Shown here piece by piece: positions 8,604 through 16,489 of a stretch of DNA of 64,000 nucleotides. The DNA is from Acetoanaerobium sticklandii. GTDB taxonomy: Bacteria; Bacillota; Clostridia; Peptostreptococcales; Filifactoraceae. Every line of letters begins with the position of its first letter. The stretch's first letter is position 1. Location of the stretch: contig NC_014614.1 in assembly GCF_000196455.1 (NCBI RefSeq), positions 2,579,501 through 2,643,500 on the forward strand. The letters are read 5' to 3'. The notes under the pieces were generated by a model. The model ran no database searches. It was not told the DNA's origin and was given only the letters and a program-made list of their open reading frames with translations. A program made the translations under genes and the position numbers.

Positions 8604-8948
8604 TTATGGTCTAGTAGGATATAGCCCTTGAAGTGCAATATAGTAACACATTGGCTGTGGTGAATTCTCGAATTGCACAGCTGCTGTTCTTAAATCAGGA
8701 AGCGCAAAATTTGTTGTACCATTTCCACCAAAAGTTGTTCCTATTAATGAATATAAAGCAGCATTTTGTTGTATTGGTATTAACTGTCCTTCACACTTAG
8801 CCCATCCTCTTGGAGCAAAATCAAAAGAGAATAAATGAATTTCTCCCATGTAAACTTCTGATGCATAGCTTTTATATGTAACCCCTTGAGTAAAAAAACT
8901 AATTAGCAATATTAAAATTATTACACTACATCTTAAATTATTTTTCAT
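8604..8948 (-). CDS. secreted single tail-collar-domain protein
   Basis: 114 residues: a signal peptide (about residues 1-29) followed by one phage tail collar domain of the microcystin-dependent-protein type, seen in MGEIHLFSFDFAPRGWAKCE, LIGTTFGGNGTTNFALPDLR and the closing YYIALQGLYPTRP. It is shorter than usual family members and is essentially one collar module. It is 15 bases downstream of a two-module paralogue and 38 bases upstream of the SLH surface protein, so all three are probably one transcript. Export by a Sec signal is unusual for a domain best known from phage tail fibres. Function is unknown. Confidence 0.8.
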   Translation of the reverse strand: MKNNLRCSVIILILLISFFTQGVTYKSYASEVYMGEIHLFSFDFAPRGWAKCEGQLIPIQQNAALYSLIGTTFGGNGTTNFALPDLRTAAVQFENSPQPMCYYIALQGLYPTRP

Positions 8949-8963
8949 AAATTAACTTCCTCC

Positions 8964-9548
8964 TTAGTTTCTTGGTGGGTAAATACCGTTCATATTAATG
9001 AAGTACCATACATCATTATTAGGATTCATTTTTCTCATATCTGGTATTTTGAAATTGTTAACTCCATCACCACCGTAATTAGTACCAATCAAACTGTATA
9101 ATGCATTATACTGGTTTATTTGAAACATTCTTCCATCGCATCTCATAAAACCACTAGTATCTTGTGGAAATGGAAACATTACTATTTGACCTATGAACAT
9201 GTCATTTCCCACCCCCCCATCTGGCACAGGATAAATTCCTTCCGTTGCTATATAATATTTTACCCCTGGATTAGGTTCCATTCCTCTTAAATCTGGAAGA
9301 GCAAATGTTGTTGCACCGTTTCCTCCAAATTTACTTCCAACCAAAGAAAATAATGGTTGATACTGACTTACCTGTAACGTTTCCCCATTGCAGAGTTCCC
9401 ATCCTACTGGAGCAAATCCATATGGAAAGACCTGAATTTCACCTATGAATGTGTCGTAATTTGCATAACTAAATCTAGTTGTAATAGAAAGTAAAAAACA
9501 TAAAAGCAAAATAGAAACAAATAAATTAATACTTTTCTTTTTTCTCAA
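8964..9548 (-). CDS. secreted two-module tail-collar-domain protein
   Basis: 194 residues with a signal peptide (to about residue 29, RFSYA) and two tandem collar modules. Module one has FIGEIQVFPYGFAPVGWELC and KFGGNGATTFALPDLRG; module two has FIGQIVMFPF and NYGGDGVNNFKIPDMRK. Both end in a YYIATEGIYP / YFINMNGIYP motif. It is the first gene of the surface operon. No phage structural or lysis genes are near, so this is a cellular surface system rather than prophage. The internal duplication and the single-module neighbour suggest expansion by gene and domain duplication. Confidence 0.82.
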   Translation of the reverse strand: MRKKKSINLFVSILLLCFLLSITTRFSYANYDTFIGEIQVFPYGFAPVGWELCNGETLQVSQYQPLFSLVGSKFGGNGATTFALPDLRGMEPNPGVKYYIATEGIYPVPDGGVGNDMFIGQIVMFPFPQDTSGFMRCDGRMFQINQYNALYSLIGTNYGGDGVNNFKIPDMRKMNPNNDVWYFINMNGIYPPRN

Positions 9549-9733
9549 AATAACTTTCCCTCCCTTAAATCATTGTTAACTTATAAATTATCCTTTTAAA
9601 AGAAAATAAGCAAGAAATAAAATAATATTAAGTCTAGAATTAACAATAAAATCTGTATTTTAGTAAAATAGTCTTTCTTTATAAAAATTAAAATAGTTCT
9701 ATGAGCTCAATTAATTAAATTTGATTTAAGCAA

Positions 9734-9770
9734 TAAAAAAACTAGCTATTCGCGAATAGCTAGTTTTTTA
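9734..9770. terminator. bidirectional terminator
   Basis: A perfect palindrome in which AAAAAACTAGCTATTCG pairs with CGAATAGCTAGTTTTTT, giving a 17-bp stem flanked by A and T runs. It lies downstream of the - strand phnA gene, which it should terminate. The remaining DNA from 9549 to 9733 is AT-rich, must hold the promoter of the surface operon, and shows nothing else I can name. Confidence 0.85.
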
Positions 9771-9813
9771 TTAAATATTATTTTATTTTTTATTATTTTA
9801 ATTTTATTTAAGT

Positions 9814-10149
9814 CTAGAGTTTTTTAACAAACTCTGATTTTAGCTTCATAGCTCCAAATCCATCTATTTTACAATCTATATTGTGAATTCCATCATCTAT
9901 GAGCCTTATGTTTTTCACTTTAGTACCTTGCTTTAAAGGAGCTGAGCTTCCTTTAACCTTCAAATCCTTTATTATAGTGATAGAATCTCCATCTTTTAAT
10001 TCATTTCCGTTTGCATCCTTAACGCTTACTGATACATCGCCATCAGTAGAGTCTAAAGCACTCCATTCATGAGCACATTCAGGACATACAAACATATTAT
10101 CCATTTCATAGGTGTAGCTAGAATTACATTTTGGGCAATTTGGTAACAT
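9814..10149 (-). CDS. yjdM: PhnA/YjdM family zinc-ribbon protein
   Basis: 111 residues with an N-terminal zinc ribbon (CPKCNSSYTYEMDNMFVCPEC) and the conserved C-terminal PhnA domain (KDANGNELKDGDSITIIKDL, KGSSAPLKQGTKVKNI, GFGAMKLKSEFVKK). The family is widespread; despite its historical name it is not shown to be required for phosphonate use and its molecular role is unsettled. AAGGAG lies 10 bases before the ATG. It is a single gene with a strong terminator after it. Confidence 0.9.
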   Translation of the reverse strand: MLPNCPKCNSSYTYEMDNMFVCPECAHEWSALDSTDGDVSVSVKDANGNELKDGDSITIIKDLKVKGSSAPLKQGTKVKNIRLIDDGIHNIDCKIDGFGAMKLKSEFVKKL

Positions 10150-10235
10150 AGACTATTTACTCCTTCATTAATCGTTATTTAGTAATCAACGAATAATATA
10201 GTATCATATAGTCGATATCTTTACAAATATCTGAA

Positions 10236-10976
10236 TTAGTTTTTCCCTTTGCCCTTGCCATTTGATTTCTCTGATTTTTTTTCTGTCTGTGGCTTTTCTT
10301 TTTTTACGTCATCAGCTTTTTTCTCAACTTCAGCTTGCTTAGTTGCTTCAACTTTTAATTCTGTCTCAACTACAGGCTTTTTGTTTGCTTTCACTTCAGC
10401 CATAATTTCTTTTACTGATTTATTAGCTAGCTCCTCATAATTAACTTCTTTGTCAGTACTTGCTGCTAGTTTTTCAAGAAGATTCATTTTACCAGGTGTG
10501 ATTCCTAGCTGTTTTGCCATCTCAAATCTCTTTTGTATAAATTCTGGTTGCTTCTTGATTTCTGTTTCAATCTCCCCTTCAACCAAATCCTTTAACTCTT
10601 CATTTAAAGTTTTACCAAGTTCTTCATCTGTAGATGCAATACTTATATTATATTCTGGTTTTTCTTCGTAGCTTGAAAGAATTAGCTCTATAGATTCATT
10701 TATAGTTTTTCCCTGCTCCAAAACTGAAGCTGCTAGCTCTTTGTCTGTTCCCTCAATAAGCTTTATAACACCTTTTTCATCCAACACAAAAGTGTATTCA
10801 TCCTCTAATGCAGTTAAAGTAACTGATGCAGAAAAATCTGTCACAGGTGCTGGCTCAGTTATTTCTGTAGCTGGTTGTTCTGACACTACTTCCTCTGCAT
10901 ATGAAGCTAATGTAAATGTAGATGCAGTAGCCGCTACAACTGCAAGACTTAATAGTTGTTTCATTTTTTTATTCAT
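10236..10976 (-). CDS. secreted protein related to the RsgI extracytoplasmic region
   Basis: 246 residues with a clear signal peptide (MNKKMKQLLSLAVVAATAST... cleaved near SYA). The middle holds a VTLTALEDEYTFVLDEKGVI segment, then a helical region and the motif KQLGITPGKMNLLEKL followed by SVKEIMAEVK, which resembles the C-terminal extracellular part of RsgI-type anti-sigma factors. The anti-sigma domain and membrane helix of RsgI are missing. The tail from about residue 200 is low-complexity, Lys/Glu rich and ends in GKGKGKN. AGGAGG precedes the ATG by 7 bases. The assignment to RsgI relatives is by motif memory only; function unknown. Confidence 0.55.
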   Translation of the reverse strand: MNKKMKQLLSLAVVAATASTFTLASYAEEVVSEQPATEITEPAPVTDFSASVTLTALEDEYTFVLDEKGVIKLIEGTDKELAASVLEQGKTINESIELILSSYEEKPEYNISIASTDEELGKTLNEELKDLVEGEIETEIKKQPEFIQKRFEMAKQLGITPGKMNLLEKLAASTDKEVNYEELANKSVKEIMAEVKANKKPVVETELKVEATKQAEVEKKADDVKKEKPQTEKKSEKSNGKGKGKN

Positions 10977-11056
10977 AATATTCCTCCTAAAATATCAAAG
11001 ATTAAATTCGCCCTATTACTTTCGTAAAATTATTTTACCACATTTTTAATTAAAAA

Positions 11057-11101
11057 AACACTATTAAGAATAATTTTTATATAAAATATCATAATAGTGT
11101 T
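11057..11101 (-). terminator. terminator after msrB
   Basis: A 10-bp inverted repeat (AACACTATTA / TAATAGTGTT) with a long loop; on the - strand it is followed by TTTTTAATT. It lies 15 bases after the msrB stop. Confidence 0.6.
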
Positions 11102-11115
11102 TTTATTAAAGCCTT

Positions 11116-11562
11116 CTATTTATCTATATAATCCTCATACCCTTCTTTTATCATATCTGCTTTAGGTATGAATTTAAGAGATGCTGAATTTATGCAGTAT
11201 CTGAGTCCAGTAGGAGGAGGCCCATCTGGAAATACATGTCCTAAATGAGAGTCTGCATATCTGCTTCTTACTTCAGTTCGTGGAATAAGAAGCTTAAAAT
11301 CTTTTTTGCTGATTATAAAATGTTCATCTATAGGCTTTGTAAAGCTAGGCCATCCACAGCCTGCGTCAAATTTATCCTTTGATGAAAATAATGGCTCACC
11401 AGATATTATATCCACATAAATCCCATCCTCATTAAAATCCCAAAATTCATTAGAAAAAGGTCTTTCTGTAGCTTCTTTTTGGGTTACCTGATACTGTATA
11501 TCTGTTAATTCCTTTAAATCTTTAGATGCTTTTGCTTTTTCCCATTTAGAATAATCACTCAT
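11116..11562 (-). CDS. msrB: peptide-methionine (R)-S-oxide reductase
   Basis: 148 residues, the usual length for stand-alone MsrB. Diagnostic motifs are GEPLFSSKDKFDAGCGWPSF, RSRYADSHLGHVFPDGP and the catalytic Cys in GLRYCINSASLKF. It reduces methionine-R-sulfoxide in proteins, repairing oxidative damage in the cytoplasm with thioredoxin as usual donor. The CxxC pairs that bind structural zinc in some family members are absent. It ends in a Cys-type active site, so no selenocysteine here. Single gene with its own terminator. Confidence 0.95.
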   Translation of the reverse strand: MSDYSKWEKAKASKDLKELTDIQYQVTQKEATERPFSNEFWDFNEDGIYVDIISGEPLFSSKDKFDAGCGWPSFTKPIDEHFIISKKDFKLLIPRTEVRSRYADSHLGHVFPDGPPPTGLRYCINSASLKFIPKADMIKEGYEDYIDK

Positions 11563-11644
11563 GGCTATCCTCTCCTACTAAAATTATATTTCTATAATTT
11601 ATACCCAAATTATCCATTTTAATATAATAATTGCTTGATTATCC

Positions 11645-13279
11645 TTACCCAAGTGCTCTAAGCTTATTTAAAATTTCATTATATTCTAAATCTAACCTTG
11701 CTTTATCTTCTATGCTTATCTGAGTTGATAATCTTCCTATAACCTCTGCCATACGATTCTTCAATATTATTTCTTCTTCTACTTTAGTTTTTTCTTTATT
11801 ACTTACTTTATTTATAGGATATAAATACTCCTCATAACCACCTCTATAAAGCTTCAGCTTCTTATCTTCTATAGCTATTATTTGATTTGCTACTGAGCTG
11901 ATAAATTTCCTATCATGAGATACGAATAAAAGAGCTTTATCGTAATCTATTAATGCTTCTTCTATAACTTCTAGGCTACTTATATCCAAATAATTTGTAG
12001 GCTCATCCAAAATGAGCATGTTGATATCCTCTAGCAGTATTTTCGCAAATGACACCTTGACTAGCTCTCCGCCACTTAGTACCTTGGCTTTTTTATATAC
12101 TGATTCTCCTCTAAATAGTAGTCTTGCTAGTAACAGTCTTGCAAAATCCTCCTTATAGATGCTATTTTCCATGACGTTTTCTATTATACTTAACTCAGGC
12201 TTTAAAATTTTAAGCTCTTGATTAAAATAACCGATTTTAGCAGTTTTAGACACTTTTATTTGCTCATCTCTTTCTAATATCATGTTAATAAGAGTGGTTT
12301 TTCCTGAGCCATTTGCTCCTACTATTGCTGTTTTAGTTCCATTTTCTATTGCAAACTCAGCATCTTTAAAAATCACTCTACCTGCAAAGGATTTATTGAG
12401 CTTTTTAGCTTCTATCAAGATTTTACTGTGAGATTTTTCTGAGCCTTGTATATCAAAATGTATTTTCGACTGAGTTTTGGGTTTTTCCTTGATTTCTAGA
12501 TGCTCTATCCTAGTCTTAACGCTTTTTGCAATCTTATCGAGCTTAGCTTTTTGCTTTTGCCCTCCCATTTTGTGTAGCCTAGCTTCGGAATTACCCATTC
12601 TTTTAGGTGCTTTTTTGATACTAAGAGATTTTTGCTTTGTCTGACTCATTACTGACTCTAGCCTTTTTTTCTCCTTGATATACTCTTCATGTTCAAACTC
12701 TGCTCGAAGCTTTTGATGCTCCTTTTGTGCTTTATAATCAGAATAGTTTCCCTTATAAATTTTAACTTTACTGTCTTCCACCTCTATAATCTGAGTGCAA
12801 AGCTTGTCCAAAAAATTTCTGTCATGTGATATTACAATTAAAGTTCCCTTATATGCTTTAAACATCTCTTCAATAACTGAAATGCTTTCTATATCAACAT
12901 TAGTTGTAGGCTCATCCGCAAACATAAGCGGATAATTTTTTTCTAGTTCAAGTGCAATCTTGAATTTAGTTTTTTCTCCTCCACTCATAGTATCTGACCA
13001 TTTATCTGGTATTGATAATTTTGACGCCCATTTTGGGCTTATGGCTTTTTCTAAAGGATGCTTAAGCTGAAAAATATACCCTGATTTATCATACAAATTT
13101 ACAGTTCCTTCATCAGGCTCTAGTTTTTTTGCCATCAAATCTAAAAGCGTAGTCTTGCCAGAACCATTGGAGCCTAATATTCCTATACATTCTCCAGAAT
13201 ATAGCTTAAGCTCAGGTATATCCAAGATTAATCTAATTCCATAATATTTTTTTATATCTTTTAACTCAATTAACAGCAT
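11645..13279 (-). CDS. ABC-F family ATPase, ribosome-protection type
   Basis: 544 residues from the ATG at 13279, chosen because GGGAGG lies 7 bases upstream; the frame is open further 5'. It has two ABC domains and no membrane segment: Walker A GSNGSGKTT and GANGSGKTT, signatures MSGGEKTKFKIAL and LSGGELVKVSFAKILL, Walker B MFADEPTTNVDI and MLILDEPTNYLDI. The linker with KRMGNSEARLHKMGGQKQKAK is typical of the Vga/Lsa/CplR-type antibiotic-resistance ABC-F proteins, which dislodge lincosamides, streptogramin A and pleuromutilins from the ribosome. Which drug, if any, is not predictable. A long leader (see 13280-13609) suggests drug-responsive attenuation. Confidence 0.88.
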   Translation of the reverse strand: MLLIELKDIKKYYGIRLILDIPELKLYSGECIGILGSNGSGKTTLLDLMAKKLEPDEGTVNLYDKSGYIFQLKHPLEKAISPKWASKLSIPDKWSDTMSGGEKTKFKIALELEKNYPLMFADEPTTNVDIESISVIEEMFKAYKGTLIVISHDRNFLDKLCTQIIEVEDSKVKIYKGNYSDYKAQKEHQKLRAEFEHEEYIKEKKRLESVMSQTKQKSLSIKKAPKRMGNSEARLHKMGGQKQKAKLDKIAKSVKTRIEHLEIKEKPKTQSKIHFDIQGSEKSHSKILIEAKKLNKSFAGRVIFKDAEFAIENGTKTAIVGANGSGKTTLINMILERDEQIKVSKTAKIGYFNQELKILKPELSIIENVMENSIYKEDFARLLLARLLFRGESVYKKAKVLSGGELVKVSFAKILLEDINMLILDEPTNYLDISSLEVIEEALIDYDKALLFVSHDRKFISSVANQIIAIEDKKLKLYRGGYEEYLYPINKVSNKEKTKVEEEIILKNRMAEVIGRLSTQISIEDKARLDLEYNEILNKLRALG

Positions 13280-13609
13280 AAAAAATCCTCCCTTGGTTGA
13301 AAGAGAGGATAGCATTCTAAATATAATAACCGCTTTAAAATACAAAATATATAGTGAATTACAAAATATTCCACCTAAAAATTTGTATATTAAAAACAGA
13401 CCTACTATATCAGCAAGATAACTTTAGCTATAGACACTATCCACTCATAATTTGATAAAATGCATGTCAATTAATCCCTAAATGGGAGTTTCAACAAGTA
13501 TTTTAGTGTAATTATAAAAAGTGGTGTCTACTTCATCGCTATATTTACCTTGCCTTTCATTAAATTATTTTTCGCTTTGATTATAGCTTTTATTAGCTAC
13601 TCATGTCAA
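13280..13609 (-). promoter_or_regulatory. promoter and long structured leader of the ABC-F gene
   Basis: This 330-base stretch has no conventional gene. At its 5' end is a near-perfect promoter: TTGACA (13604-13609), 18-base spacer, TATAAT (13580-13585). The transcript would carry a roughly 290-base leader. Within it is a ten-codon upstream ORF, MKGKVNIAMK, with a weak ribosome site, and a long-range pairing of TAGACAC with GTGTCTA. At the 3' end ATCCTC can pair with the GAGGAT that contains the ribosome binding site, hiding it. Such leaders control many antibiotic-resistance ABC-F genes; drug-induced attenuation here is inference. Confidence 0.5.
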
Positions 13610-13611
13610 CT

Positions 13612-14619
13612 TTACTCTTTTAAAAGCTTAATTATTTGTTCTAGATTAGACTTTTTAAATTCAACATTAGCAAATTTCTTGTCTATATCAGATTTCAAAG
13701 GATAGAGTTTCTTAATCATAGCTATCATTTCTTCCTTTGTGTATGCTTTACTAAAGCTTATATTTGAAGTACCTTCTATTAGGCCCCATTCAATAGCTGA
13801 TTTTTTAATCTCCTCAGCTGTACTTAAAAAGCTTCCTGTTTTTGTATAAAGAAGATTGTTTAAAAACTCTACTTCTGAAATTTCATCTACCCCTAGCTTT
13901 GGAGCTATATATGGTGAAGCTTCTAGTAATTCAGATATACTCACTAGCTTATAGCCACTGCTTTGCAAACCTTCTATTATTTTAGGAAGGGCTTTTGCTG
14001 AGTTCGAATTTGGTATAGTGTGCATCAGCACTATATTGCCATTTCCTGAATTTTTTAGTACATGACTTGCTATTTCATCTGAGGATTTATTCTTCCAATC
14101 ATTTGTATCCACATTCCAAAGAACAGTATGAGTATAGCCTGCATCAGATATAGCATTTAGTACAGTATTATTTTTAGCTCCATAAGGGGGTCTCACATAG
14201 GGCTTCATATCATAGCCTGTAGCTTTTTTAAAAGCATTAGCACTGCTTGAGAGCTCGCTAATAATTTTGTTATAAGAAACCTTTGTAAAATAAGGATGAG
14301 AATAGCTGTGGTTTCCTACATCATGACCTTTATCTGCAATCACCTTCATAAGCTCTGGATTTTGCTCTATAAAGCCTCCCAGAAAGAAAAAACTTGCATG
14401 GACTTCATATTTATCTAAAGTCTCTAAAACAGATTTTACATTTTCCTCTGAACCTCCATCATCAAAAGTAAGGCTCATATATGGCAAATTTGGATTTCCT
14501 CTAGTTAATACCTTTGTCTGTGCATATGCTTGAGAATAAGGTAAAAAAGCTACTAATACTAAAGCTAAAATCCATAAACTAGTTATTTTCTTAAAAGAAT
14601 TCGTTATCTTTTGTCTCAT
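13612..14619 (-). CDS. secreted polysaccharide deacetylase
   Basis: 335 residues with a signal peptide ending near AYA and a NodB-homology domain at about residues 48-235. The carbohydrate esterase 4 motifs are all present: TFDDGG with the catalytic base and metal Asp, GNHSYSHP with metal-binding His, RPPYGA, DTNDW and LMHT. Members deacetylate peptidoglycan GlcNAc or chitin-like glycans outside the cell. The last 90 residues (from about LGVDEISEVEF) are a separate helical region that I do not recognise and that is lacking in minimal enzymes; it may aid wall attachment. The stop lies only 3 bases from the -35 box of the ABC-F promoter. Confidence 0.9.
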   Translation of the reverse strand: MRQKITNSFKKITSLWILALVLVAFLPYSQAYAQTKVLTRGNPNLPYMSLTFDDGGSEENVKSVLETLDKYEVHASFFFLGGFIEQNPELMKVIADKGHDVGNHSYSHPYFTKVSYNKIISELSSSANAFKKATGYDMKPYVRPPYGAKNNTVLNAISDAGYTHTVLWNVDTNDWKNKSSDEIASHVLKNSGNGNIVLMHTIPNSNSAKALPKIIEGLQSSGYKLVSISELLEASPYIAPKLGVDEISEVEFLNNLLYTKTGSFLSTAEEIKKSAIEWGLIEGTSNISFSKAYTKEEMIAMIKKLYPLKSDIDKKFANVEFKKSNLEQIIKLLKE

Positions 14620-14787
14620 ATCCGTCTCCTATCTTTACGCTATATATGCTTATATATATTGCTAGTCATCATGACTTATCCTTTCCTTTGTAATTTAATT
14701 CTATATCTAATAGACGCAATAATCATTACAAAAGTTTTAATTATTTTAGTTTATAGGTATAAATAACATAGAAAAAATATATTATTC

Positions 14788-14816
14788 TTGTCAATGCAAA
14801 TTAAATTGTGTACAAT
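14788..14816 (+). promoter_or_regulatory. sigma-A type promoter for the nitroreductase gene
   Basis: TTGTCA (14788-14793), a 17-base spacer and TACAAT (14811-14816) lie 54 bases before the ATG at 14871. The rest of the gap from 14620 is AT-rich with no other signal noted. Confidence 0.6.
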
Positions 14817-14870
14817 ATGATTGTATGTAATTTAATTTGTAATTTATCAATCGAAGGGAGCATCATAATT

Positions 14871-15713
14871 ATGAATATTAATTTTTCAATTGAAGAAGCA
14901 GTTACTAAAAGATACAGTGTTAGAAATTATCAGGAAAGGGAAATAGAAACAGAAAAGCTAGAGCTTATAAAATCATTTATAGATTCTCTAGATAACCCTT
15001 TTGGCAGTAAGATAAATTTTCATTATTTAGACAGTAAGGGTATGAAAAACGAAGAGAAACTTGGTACTTATGGCGTTATAAAAGGTGCAAAGCAATATAT
15101 AGGTACTACTATTACTCTTGAAGGGCAAGCTCTTGAGGCTCTTGGATATGAATTTGAAGCCTTAGTGCTATATCTAGCTCATCTTGGACTAGGAACCTGC
15201 TGGCTAGGAGGTACATTCGACCGCGCTGGCTTTGCTGAGGCAATGAAAGTAAAAGAAGGAGATATATTCCCAATAATAACTCCATACGGATATCCATCTG
15301 ACCACAAGCATGAAATGGAAATAGAGATGAGAAAAATGATTCAAGCCGATCAGCGTAAAGAGTGGTCTGAGCTATTTTTTAATGAAAACTTCAGCTCTCC
15401 TATTACTAAAGAAGAAGCAAAAGACATGGCTTTTGCTCTTGAAATGGTTCGCCTAGGACCATCTGCATCAAATAAACAGCCTTGGAGAATAGTTCTTAAA
15501 GATGGTAACTGGCATTTCTTTGAATATAAAGAGCCTGGATATAGTGATAGATTCAGCTATGATATACAAAGAGTTGATATGGGAATTGCAGCTGCTCATT
15601 TTGATTTTTCTGTAAAAGATAAAAATATCAATGGCCATTTTGAAATTAGCAATGCTCCTGCAATAGAGCTTCCAGAAAATGTTCAGTATTCATTTTCTTG
15701 GATTAGAGACTAA
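14871..15713 (+). CDS. nitroreductase-family flavoprotein
   Basis: 280 residues starting at the ATG at 14871, preceded by GAAGGGAG; the frame is open 21 codons further upstream without a ribosome site. The fold is that of FMN-dependent nitroreductases: an early SIEEAVTKRYSVRNYQ motif that binds FMN phosphate, and a central ALVLYLAHLGLGTCWLGGTF segment. The late motif LGPSASNKQPWRIV is also typical, so the protein resembles the longer class that contains two half-repeats. Substrate unknown; NAD(P)H-dependent reduction is assumed. It overlaps the convergent membrane-protein gene by 11 bases. Confidence 0.85.
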   Translation: MNINFSIEEAVTKRYSVRNYQEREIETEKLELIKSFIDSLDNPFGSKINFHYLDSKGMKNEEKLGTYGVIKGAKQYIGTTITLEGQALEALGYEFEALVLYLAHLGLGTCWLGGTFDRAGFAEAMKVKEGDIFPIITPYGYPSDHKHEMEIEMRKMIQADQRKEWSELFFNENFSSPITKEEAKDMAFALEMVRLGPSASNKQPWRIVLKDGNWHFFEYKEPGYSDRFSYDIQRVDMGIAAAHFDFSVKDKNINGHFEISNAPAIELPENVQYSFSWIRD

Positions 15714-16380
15714 ATTTATTTTTAAATTCTAGTCTAAGTAGCCCTATAAATACAACCCACGGAATTAAAGAAAGTAGTGAAAATATTAGACCTATCATTC
15801 CAGCAGATGATGGAATAATCATAAAGAAACCTGAAGCAAGAGCCCAGTATCCTACAGATTTTTTGAATATTGGGCTCTTTATTAATATGTAAGCAAATAG
15901 CAAAAGACATATAGTATTAAGTACATAATATACATTAAATGAAGTCCCTGAATATCCAGCCAACAATGCTTCTCCTGCAGCAATATATATAATTTGGTCA
16001 CTCATTCTCGCTTCAAAGAATTTTTTGCTTAGAGTCATCATCTCAAATGATGGGTTTGAACCATAGTAGCAAACAACTCCCGTTAGGCCTATAACAAATG
16101 CAATCAGAGAAGTAACTGGTTTTTCTTTATATAAGGCAATAAAAAGTGACAGATACAGCACTATCATAATTGTATTATTAATTAAGTAAAGGAAATCTAA
16201 GCTTAATAAACCTAAAAAAGCATTCTCTCTAAATAATTCAAAAAATCCCACGACACTATCTGGAGGAGGCGCAATGCTAAATACTATTATTTGAATAGGA
16301 ATAATCAGTAGCATTATAATAATAAGATATTCAGTTAGTTTAAATAAAGGTCTGAAATCTACATCCGAATGCTTTTTCAT
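15703..16380 (-). CDS. DUF4386-like multipass membrane protein
   Basis: 225 residues from the ATG at 16380, chosen because GGGGGG lies 8 bases before it. About six hydrophobic segments are visible, and the pattern of long helices with a short cytoplasmic start (FRPLFKLTEYLI) resembles DUF4386 proteins. No catalytic motif is present. Function unknown. It overlaps the convergent nitroreductase gene at its 3' end and is separated from the siderophore permease genes downstream on the genome by about 110 bases. Confidence 0.6.
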   Translation of the reverse strand: MKKHSDVDFRPLFKLTEYLIIIMLLIIPIQIIVFSIAPPPDSVVGFFELFRENAFLGLLSLDFLYLINNTIMIVLYLSLFIALYKEKPVTSLIAFVIGLTGVVCYYGSNPSFEMMTLSKKFFEARMSDQIIYIAAGEALLAGYSGTSFNVYYVLNTICLLLFAYILIKSPIFKKSVGYWALASGFFMIIPSSAGMIGLIFSLLSLIPWVVFIGLLRLEFKNKFSL

Positions 16381-16489
16381 TAGATATTCCCCCCTAGAAT
16401 CTATACCCACGACTATGAGCAAGCTTAGTTTTAGCTATCAGTTTTTTTCATAGTATCTCTAGGAAAAACATCTGTCAACAAATATAAAA

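Noticed and set aside
8604..9548. Tail-collar genes as a prophage remnant
   Set aside because: Both products have Sec signal peptides and lie in an operon with an SLH protein; no other phage gene is nearby.
10249..11049. Ser/Phe-rich ORFs opposite the RsgI-like gene
   Set aside because: They are the antisense of a Lys/Glu-rich coding sequence, a common cause of long false frames.
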